Source: Ligustrum vulgare
Lineage: Eukaryota; Streptophyta; Magnoliopsida; Lamiales; Oleaceae
Reading direction: 5' to 3'
DNA: 64,000 nt
Assembly: GCA_963555705.1 (NCBI GenBank)
Contig: OY743179.1
Coordinates: 19,972,692 to 20,036,691, forward strand
Shown: in pieces, positions 56,501 to 64,000 of the stretch
Layout of the letters: every line of letters begins with the position of its first letter
Position numbering within the stretch: the first letter of the stretch is position 1
The notes under the pieces: generated by a model
What the model saw: the letters and a program-made list of their open reading frames with translations, nothing else
Told to the model about the DNA's origin: nothing
The model's database searches: none
Program-made: the position numbers and the translations under genes

Positions 56501-58146
56501 AGGAAAAGGGGATTGGATCTTCAGGTAAGCCTTTTTCCTTTAGTCATTGTGTGTCCTATGAAAAATTGTCTAATCTATACAAGGTTTTCATCACTTCCAT
56601 AACAAGTCAAATTGAACCTAAGGATTACCAAGAAGCTTCCCAATCTCCCCAGTGGCGTGAAGCTATGAAATCTGAGATTGCAGCTCTTGAGTCAAATGAT
56701 ACCTGGAATATTGTTCCCTTACCTCCTCATAAAAAGGCTATAGGGTGCAAATGGGTTTACAAAGTCAAGTTTAATGCTGATGGAAGTGTTGAAAGGTTTA
56801 AGGCAAGACTTGTGGCAAAGGGATACACGCAACAGGAAGGACTTGATTATCATGAAACATTTTCACCAGTGGCAAAACTGACCACAATAAGGACCTTGCT
56901 AGCGGTAGCTGCTAATAAAGGATGGCATTTGCATCAATTCGATGTCAACAATGCCTTCTTGCACGGGGACTTGGAAGAAGAAGTTTTCATGCATCTCCCA
57001 CCTGGTTATGGTGATAAAAATGGCAGAAAAGTATGCAAGCTTAAGAAAAGTTTATATGGTTTGAAGCAAGCTTCAAGGCAATGGTATTCTAAACTATCCA
57101 ATTTCATTATCACACAAGGTTTCAGCCAATCTAAAGCTGATTACAGTCTTTTCGTAAAGACTGAACGTACATCATTCACAGCTATCCTTGTATATGTTGA
57201 TGATATTATAGTTGCAGGGAATTGTATGGATACTATCAATGCTCTCAAAATTTCTTTAAATGACAACTTCAAAATCAAGGATCTTGGAAACTTGAAGTAT
57301 TTTCTCGGTCTTGAAGTAGCAAGGAAATCAGATGGCATCTACTTGTGTCAAAGGAAATATGCACTTGACATCCTAAAGGACTCAGGCACAATAGGTTCTA
57401 CCCTTGCAAGAATCCCTTTGGATCAAAACTTCAAATTATCTAAGGACCAAGGAGAATTACTTGCTGATCCTACCCTTTACAGAAGGCTAATTGGGAGATT
57501 GCTTTACTTGACCATAACCCCGGATCTTGCCTTCTCAGTTCAGCTGTTAAGTAGATTTATGGATAGTCCTAGAATTCCTCATTTGCATGCTGCTCATAAA
57601 GTATTAAGATACATAAAATGGGCACCAGGCCAAGGACTGTTCTACTCTACTAAATCTGATTTGTAGCTTCGAGGTTATTGTGATTCTGATTGGGGGGCAT
57701 GTCCAGACACAAGGAAGTCTATAACTGGTTACTGCGCATTCATTGGTTCCTCAGTATCCTGGAAATCTAAGAAGCAAAGTGTGGTGTCAAGATCCTCAGT
57801 CGAAGCTGAATAGGAGCCATGGAAAATCTCAGTTGTGAGTCAACATGGCTCAGATGTATATTTCAAGATTTAGGTGTGCAACATCCACAAGCATCCATCA
57901 TGTTTTGTGATAGTAAGTCTGCAATCTATATAGCTGCGAATCCAGTCTTTCACGAAAGGACAAAGCACATAGAATTGGATTGTCATCTGATACGGGATAA
58001 AATCATGGAGAGCAGCATCATCACTGAACATGTCAACGGCAATTCCCAAGTGGCTGACATTTTAACCAAGGCTCTAAATTCACCTCATTTCTATCAACAT
58101 TTGTCCAAGATGGGAGTAGCAAACATCTACTCTCCATCTTGTCGGG
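53585..58146 (+). pseudogene. Copia gag-pol, broken by frameshifts and stops
   Basis: Gag: 53585-53818, then a shift in an 11-A run (53810-53820), then 53821-54516 with the start of a zinc knuckle (FCTHC), stopped by TAG inside the knuckle; SGHKIEKC follows. Protease: 54649-55056, with WILDIGSTDHM (DSG is DIG here). Integrase: 55013-55747, with H/C zinc residues (LGHSS, CHVCPLAK), the first Asp in VIHSDIWGP and the second in IIRSDNGGEF. After a shift at about 55700, the Glu lies in QQNAIVERKHQH. RT: 55720-57666, with KARLVAKGYTQQEGLDY, NAFLHGDLEEEV and the YVDD box in LVYVDDIIVAG. RNase H: stopped at 57664, then 57819-58172 with [20 protein letters not shown]. The long RT frame of 648 codons is the best kept part. 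The lineage was not settled. Confidence 0.9.
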
Positions 58147-58149
58147 GGC

Positions 58150-58429
58150 TATTGAAGAATGAAGAGATTTGATGATTCAGCGAGAATGTGCACGTGCTCA
58201 TTTGTATAGCGTGATTTCCTCTACCATAATATTCCTAAAATCAATACACACGAATGATAATTTTGATTCCTACAGAAATGCTGTTGCCTTTCATTCTCTA
58301 AATTCTTGTGTGTATATATATATATATGTACAACTATCTTTGAGAAATCAATACACACGAATCATAACTTTGATTACTACAAAAATGTTGTTGCATTTCA
58401 TTCTCTAAATTCTGGTTTACATTTTGATA
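58150..58429 (+). repeat. Right LTR of the copia element, rearranged
   Basis: 280 bp. Compared with the left LTR it lacks about 75 bases in the middle and contains the stretch AAATCAATACACACGAAT...TTCATTCTCTAAATTCT twice (about 58229 and 58347). Confidence 0.85.
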
Positions 58430-58810
58430 GTGCTCCCTAACCAATGCATCCATCCACTTGATGTTAAGATCATGACTGACATCCCTCAAGACGAATACGG
58501 GTAAGTAAACATTAAATCCATTATGGAGGAATGTAGTAACTGAAATGGTGTATATGTGTGGGCCAAAATTCATTATACTAGCTTACTCACTACCTAATCC
58601 AACATCACATAATAATGCAGCCATGATTGCTGAGTATTCGTCATTAAGTATGCATATTCTAACAGGAGACAAGTATCATGACCCAAAAATTCAGTCCTAG
58701 CAATTATAGGTTGAAGCTAGCCGTCCAGCTATACAAGCACACGTGCAAGAAGATAATTGAGGGATACGAAACGGACTATGATGATGTGCCACGCAGCGTC
58801 AGGAGGTAGA
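58430..58810 (+). pseudogene. Ulp1 peptidase C-terminal part with catalytic Cys
   Basis: 58435-58500 reads DVKIMTDIPQDEYG, then a GT-AG intron (58501-58620). The next exon gives HDC, a TGA where Gly is expected, then VFVIKYA. This is the DCG-VF-KY block with the catalytic Cys of C48 peptidases. The intron joins the frame correctly. After more stops the frame reads KHTCKKIIEGYETDYDDVPR (about 58733-58792), the C-terminus. So Cys is kept, its Gly became a stop, and the Asp (53200 region) became Asn. Confidence 0.75.
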
Positions 58811-60119
58811 GGAAGTTGAGTGCATCCAAGCTTATTTAGGTTGCACCACAATATTGGGTTTCCGAATTAGTATTGCAAGCTGCACTTTTATGTTCTATCG
58901 GTGCTAACTTATTACTTTTGATGTAAAAAAAAAAAATTGTCTAGGCATGGTTTCAGGTTCTCTTTTGTTGGCAATGTTTATGGAACTCTTTTGAATATAA
59001 ATAATTCATGGAGTTTTATTTTACTCTCGTCATGTGAACATGTTATTGTGAATTCATGCAACGACGATGTACAAGTCCAAGTCATGGATGTTTGTTTAGT
59101 CATTTGGTTTCTTTTAATCTAATGGAAGACAAATACAGTAGAATTTGACCACGCACACTGTACAGGTCAAGTGCTTCACTCAATCTTTACAAGGGAATCA
59201 TTTTAGGTAGACTTAGGTGACAATGAAGCACTTTACTGTCAGAAATCAATAATTTCTAACTTCATATTACAGGTCATACATTCGACAGACAGCCATCTGC
59301 CTTGCACATCGATGTAATGAACATGTCATAACTAGTTCAAAGACCGTGTCATTCGAGTGGGGTACCAAAAAGAACTATTAGGCATTATTAACATTACCTC
59401 AACTCTTCTTTTCAGCACTTACCAATCTCAGAGTCTTTTGTCACATTTCACAAATATATCATAGACATGTCACGTTTAAATAATATTTACTTAATTATAG
59501 ATTCTGGCAGGCTGGGTAACAAAATAGGATAAGGTAGAGCATTGTTTGAGACTAATACATGAAGTGGCATCAAATGTTCACTTCAAATCATCTAAAAAAA
59601 TGAGGTTTGGATCATATCCTGGAATCTCCAATGGGATACTATACGATAAGTATTATGATTAATGGAGAGTGGCCTCATCATCATTATGCTCTTCACTAGA
59701 GGCAATGTCTGAGAACACCAAGAACAATGCCTGATTTCACCCACCCCCAAAACTTTTCTTAATGTAAAACAGTTGCCAAATTTCTCAAGTGGTAGGAGTA
59801 AGTGATATGATGTCAAATAAGATATACACTTCGTATTTCCAGAACAAACAAATGAAGCTGGGAAACAGATGGGTTTAATGCATTCGTAAATCATGTAAAG
59901 AGTAAAATTATAAGAAAAATAAATTAATAAACAAACCATATCCATACATTCGTTCCAAATCAATAAAAATAAATTTTACTCGGGGTATTCAATCTTGCAC
60001 TGTTAAATGAAATAGGAACCCCATCATGGTTTTCAAAGAAATATAATTCCCAATAGTTAAAACCTTCAGCATTAACATCAAAAAATGACATGACTTAATC
60101 TAAAAATTGCATCCCCATA
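58811..60119. other. Spacer between the two convergent Mutator-element genes
   Basis: No gene recognised on either strand. Open frames such as 59592-59963 (minus) show no known motif. Confidence 0.6.
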
Positions 60120-62419
60120 TCAACTTGTTTGCAATTTAGTTTTCATTTGTTGGCCCTCCTTTATGCTTCCCCAAGAGGTAATTTGGTAATAGTTGGTTAC
60201 ATGTTCTCTTGTTGTGACCTCGTTCGCCACACCTTTCGCATATTGGGGCTTGTGACCCCTCAACCCTAGACCTTCTCCTTGTCTTCTTCGGCCTACCTGG
60301 TAGCCTCTTAGATTTAGGTGGAAATATATCAACACCACTTTGACATTTCTACACCATCCTTTGCGAAGAATCACTAAGTGGAGTGACACATCCAACGTAT
60401 GATGCTAGGTAACAGTCCTTCGTGTGGTAACGAGAGCAATAATTATACGGTTGTTCATGTATATCCCCAATGACGGTCAGCGCACGTTCGCATGGAAATC
60501 CATCTAACTGGAACTTGTTGCATGATCAAGTCATCTCTTTCAAATCCACAACGTGCTACCTCTTCTCTTCGGACACTTGGTAAATATGCTCGTTAGACGC
60601 GGACACCTAGTTGGGATGATAGTGATTTTTTAACGAAACAACTATGTGTGGAAGTGAACACAAAATTGATGTCGAGATGTTATTTTTATTCATATAGGAA
60701 CAATTATTTGTGTAAGACTAATGACAGGATAGTTATTTAACTAAATAGAAACTACCTTAATTTTTAATGACTTCATGGCATTTGCTCTCAGTAAGGTTTC
60801 CGACTTCGATGTCATCCGCGTGAAGGTACCCTGTGCAAGAGATCTATTCTTAGAAAACCAAATTTATATTATGTACCTCAAGGATTCGAACAAGTAGTCA
60901 ATCGTACAATACTTGATGGATTTCGTGACTGCATTAACTGACTCGACAATATTTGACATCATGGCAGAAAACCTATTGATAGGTGAATATGAACTCGCCC
61001 ATTTTTTGAATCCTATGTCCTCCTGTAACATAGATAAATTAGATAAAATTATTGTCCATATAAACAAGACTAACCAAGACCTTTTTCAGATTTTTTTTAA
61101 TGCAATCATGTATTGTTAACCCAAAATAAAGATGTAAATTACATTTAGCGACAGCTGTTATAAGATCGCAAAGCACCGCACACAACTGGTCGAAATTATA
61201 ATAATGATTAACATCTTGTGTACAAATGCTAATATATATATATATATATATATATCGAATTATTGGCATCTTGTGTACACGCAGTCAATAGGCTACCACC
61301 GAATTTACCCGTCAAGAAAGTCGCATCAATCACCACTACATGTTTGCAATTTCCCCAACCTTCAATCGATGCACCCAGCACCATGAACGCATATTTGAAA
61401 TGTCCATCCGTGTCTACCTCAATACTAGTCTTCGAACCTGGGTTCTTCAAATCTAACTCGCTGAAATACAAAGGTAATCTACTGTATGCATTTTTGGGGT
61501 CACCCATTATCTCCTCCAATGCATACTCCCTCACCCTCCAAGCCTTACCGTATTTCAATGTCAACCCATAATTTGATGCCATGTCATTCATGATGTTGAT
61601 TGGGGTGTAAAATTTTCTGGTAGAGTATATTTGTGCTTTATGAATTCCCCAACTAGAGCACTTTTTGCTTGCACATGATCCCTAATTACACAGTCCATTG
61701 CGCATGTATGTCCATTACGCATGTAACGAATTTTGAACATATTTGTTTGCCCAACCCTCGATCCCCGCAACCTCCATTTGCATCCTTCAGCTTTACAAAC
61801 TAGGACGTACCTGCGAATGTCAGACTTGTAAACCACAAATTCAAAGTTATTCTTAACGGCATACAATGCAAGTGTGTCCTTCATCAACTTCTTATCCCCG
61901 AATATCCTTTTTTTCATCTATAGCATCAATCCTTGCCTCTGTGATAACATCATACTCCACATCGTTTTCATCCTCAGTCTATTGCATCTCAGTTATATCA
62001 ATAGTTGCTGCAAATTCATGCATAGAAGGGAGGGATTCAGATCACTTAGTTAGATCAAGTCTAAGTGCTAATGCCACTGGAACCACACATTCTAGTGAAT
62101 TGTGCAGCTCAATGCACCTACTTGTATCAGTCATAGTTTCCTTATCCGTATGATTGATAACATCGCGTAGTGTATAAGCTGTTAAACTTGGATCCTTTCT
62201 TTTTAATTCCATTTAGAAGAGAAAGGAACTGTCGTTCGTAATTCTCGCGGGGGCCATATCTCCACCAACATCATAATCTATCCTCAAAAGTGATTTTCTA
62301 ATGTCGATATTAATCTCTTGAGATATCATTCCAACTAGATCCAAATAATTGCAACCATTTGGTAAGAGGATTCCAAACGTTTCGGTGTTGAATTTCACAA
62401 ATACATTCACGCAGCCCAT
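60120..62419 (-). pseudogene. MuDR-type transposase gene, degenerate
   Basis: Read on the minus strand: N-terminal segment 62419-62213 (FVKFNTETFGILLPNGCNYL), an acidic linker, DNA-binding domain 61917-61588 (FEFVVYKSDIRRYVLVCKAE, CKWRLRGSRVG, NGHTCAMDCVIRDHVQAKS), start of the MULE catalytic domain 61591-61275 (HVVVIDATFLTGKFGGSLLT, first catalytic Asp in VIDATF), fragments at 61269-60864 (FSAMMSNIVESVNAVTK), and the C-terminus 60560-60150 with a SWIM finger, an AT-hook-like GRPKKTRRR and a zinc knuckle CERCGERGHNKRTC. The transposase would cut and paste the element. The part with the second catalytic Asp was not found, there are stops, and the SWIM His is Arg (CNKFQLDGFPCERA). Expected full length is about 700-800 residues. 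Confidence 0.85.
61204..61280. repeat. (TA)n with 12-bp duplicated borders in the transposase gene
   Basis: ATCTTGTGTACA occurs at 61213-61224 and again at 61269-61280, with (TA)n between. On the minus strand both copies encode part of the CTQD motif of the MULE catalytic domain. Confidence 0.8.
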
Positions 62420-63540
62420 AACCTGCAGCCATTGTATGTAGTTGTCAGTTCCATAGATGTAATACGGTGTGATCGTGACATAATATAAAACTAAAACAAT
62501 AAATATTCATTTAGACTACATCAGCATTCCCGTGCAAAGTTACCATATCTTGGGCACACATTCAAGTATTATAAGAGAAATGTATACTCAACCTAATAAT
62601 TTATTGCGGTGAGATGTTAATAGCATATCTTCATCAACTGATATTTTATCTTCCATATGTTTCAGTAGGACCTCGTAAGTGAAATGGATACTCAACCTAA
62701 TAATATATTACGGTGGGGTGTTAATAGCATATCTTCATCAGCTGATATTTTATCTTCCATATGTTTCTAACATCAGTAGGACCTCATAAGTGAATAGTCT
62801 ATATATGAAATCAATCAGATTAAGACATATTAGCTGCACGGTCAAAATAGCTAAACACATGTTTTGTGTAATAAACAAGAAGACAAAGCAACATGGTAAA
62901 GACATGCTTGAAATCATACCCCAGTAGACAAGTTCAATTTATCAACAATGAAATAAGAATGATGTATCCAATTTATGAGCATTTACATAGCATAAATCAT
63001 ACAACAACATTGTTAAAAGTTAAAACATAAAGCACTCAGTTGTAATCTAAAACAGAGAGTATAAGGCTCAAAATAGCCAAATCTTATATTGGATGGCTGC
63101 ATCATTACAAGATTATTACACAAAGGACATCAACTGATTTCTAATAATATTTTATAACCCAATCATTACACCCATTCCAAATGTTGTCAGATTGCAGACG
63201 ATATCACCGGCAGAGTTAGAAGATGATGGGCAACTGGAGGACGCAACGTACCTGAATGAATCCAATCGAAACTTACGTAGCCAATTTTTGGAGGTGGATT
63301 GCGAGAGGATTAGCAGATGGATATTGTCGTCAAATGCTGAAATCGAAATATACTCCATTTACATTTCGTAATTATCTTAGCGTGATATTGGGTATTAAAG
63401 TCATATTTCAATTACAAATGATTAATTTAGGAAGTTGGGTAGACAGTAAATACGGAATAAATTTAAGAATCACACAGTATTCTGTATAATTTCACAATGA
63501 TATAGTATTTTTTTAATTATTATTTATTTCACATGCACTT
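62420..63540. other. Sequence right of the transposase gene
   Basis: It contains the tandem duplication at 62587-62800. Frames at 63152-63358 (minus) and 63256-63489 (plus) overlap and neither is recognised. The right end of the Mutator-like element may lie here, but no terminal repeat was found. Confidence 0.4.
62587..62800 (+). repeat. Tandem duplication with a 104-bp period
   Basis: CTCAACCTAATAAT starts both units (62587 and 62691), each with GTTAATAGCATATCTTCATC and GATATTTTATCTTCCATATG. Unit 2 has a few extra bases. Confidence 0.9.
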
Positions 63541-63790
63541 TCCCTCCCCCTCTCTTCCCCTTCCCCTTTTAAATTGTGAAGGATTTTTCCAAAATGGGGT
63601 GGGTCTAGCCCAGTTGGCCCACCCCTTATGAAGCCTAATTATTTAATAATGGTATAAGGTGACAATTAGATAATTAGATAAAGACGAAAATCCTAATTAA
63701 GAACAACTTATGAGGTTGTGATATTGTAAATTCTATTAAAGAATTGGAATCCTTATATAATGTGGATTTACTCTTATTGAAGAGTTGTAA
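63541..63790. other. Pyrimidine tract and AT-rich DNA
   Basis: CCCTCCCCCTCTCTTCCCC at 63542-63560, then GGGTGGG...CCCACCCC (63597-63627), a possible hairpin. Otherwise no feature. Confidence 0.5.
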
Positions 63791-63791
63791 T

Positions 63792-64000
63792 TAGGGCTGG
63801 GCAAAAATCAAACCGAACCAAATCGACGAACCCGAGGTTTGAGTTGGTTTTTCAAGTGATTGGGTTGGTTTGTGGGTTTATAAATTTTGATCGGTTTTGT
63901 TTGGGTTGCGGTTTCAATTGAAAACCCGATTTAACCCAACCCAAACCGACCCACTATTAATTATTAAAAAAAATTCCTAAAAAGAACAAAAACCAATGGT
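63792..64000. mobile_element. hAT-type MITE, left end, cut by the window edge
   Basis: TAGGGCTGGGCAAAAATC is a common plant hAT MITE terminus. It is followed by alternating AACCGAACC and GGTTTG motifs. The other end lies outside the window. Confidence 0.6.

Larger units (their letters stand above)
53300..58429 (+). mobile_element. Degenerate Ty1/copia retrotransposon, 5.1 kb
   Basis: LTRs 53300-53564 and 58150-58429 begin TATTGAAGAATGAAG and end CATTTTGATA. Flanks GCGCT (53295-53299) and GTGCT (58430-58434) differ at one base. The primer site TGGTATTAGAGCCAT follows the left LTR; a purine tract (CGGGGG) precedes the right one. The interior has the copia order gag, protease, integrase, RT, RNase H. 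At least five frame lesions make it inactive. It interrupts the Ulp1 peptidase domain. Confidence 0.93.
41098..62419. mobile_element. Degenerate Mutator-like element with Ulp1-type gene and transposase gene
   Basis: A plus-strand gene with DUF1985 and Ulp1 (C48) domains faces a minus-strand MuDR-type transposase gene; both are broken. This gene pair is known from plant Kaonashi-type (Ulp1-carrying) Mutator-like elements. The outer ends were not identified: no long terminal inverted repeat was found, which suits the non-TIR class, so borders are approximate. Without the four LTR insertions in it (41977-43655, 45160-47022, 48923-52790, 53300-58429) the element would be about 8.8 kb. Confidence 0.7.

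Noticed and set aside
1..64000. tRNA genes, organellar inserts, endogenous pararetrovirus
   Set aside because: I looked for T-loop patterns, chloroplast genes and pararetrovirus motifs and saw none. The TGGTATCAGAGC sites are LTR element primer sites.

Overview
The window is nuclear DNA of a flowering plant, probably a eudicot. The evidence is a 15-exon sucrose synthase gene with plant GT-AG introns, a DUF538 gene, TATA-box promoters, and many plant transposons: Ty3/gypsy, Ty1/copia, a Cassandra TRIM carrying 5S rRNA sequence, a Helitron, hAT and PIF-like MITEs, and a Mutator-like element with a Ulp1-type gene. An asterid is possible but not shown.

Layout. About 1-17,800 is one minus-strand Ty3/gypsy element of the dual-RNase-H (Tat-like) kind, in reverse order integrase, second RNase H, RNase H, RT, protease linker, gag and a probable 5' LTR. 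It has been split by successive insertions: a Helitron (2682-4528), an hAT MITE (4777-5094), a solo LTR (5923-6830) and a nest of LTR elements (about 7577-15573). That nest holds a reverse solo LTR (8011-8721) and a two-LTR non-autonomous element (9393-14662), whose left LTR carries an aberrant Cassandra and whose right LTR carries nested MITEs. About 18.1-19.4 kb has an intact single-exon DUF538 gene (minus) and two degenerate DUF538 fragments. 19.9-22.9 kb is a tandem array of about 430-bp units in a dimeric arrangement, followed by three 245-bp repeats, a rearranged LTR element (24175-26698) and a solo LTR (27338-28133).

28.6-37.2 kb is the gene island: a complete sucrose synthase gene on the minus strand, predicted 811 residues, with catalytic residues kept and MITEs in two introns. 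37.2-41.1 kb is AT-rich repeat DNA with long G runs and a 350-bp direct repeat.

About 41.1-62.4 kb is a dead Mutator-like element with two convergent genes: a plus-strand DUF1985 plus Ulp1 (C48 peptidase) gene and a minus-strand MuDR-type transposase gene. The Ulp1 gene is interrupted by two solo LTRs (41977-43655, 45160-47022), a young non-autonomous LTR element (48923-52790, perfect 5-bp target duplication) and a degenerate copia element (53300-58429).

The most unusual signals are: (1) unrelated LTR families each carry, in U3 upstream of a TATA box, a cluster of their own short CpG-containing palindromes (ACGGCCGTAA, CGCGATCGCG, GGTCGACCGCA, GTATCGATAC, GCGGCC); (2) a chimeric 3' end in the 48923-52790 element, with a duplicated hairpin plus polypurine tract and a leftover piece of another LTR family; (3) a Cassandra insertion bounded by two U5 ends in inverted orientation; (4) a coiled-coil ORF kept by two different non-autonomous elements. 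Coordinates were read by eye; no alignment or search was run.
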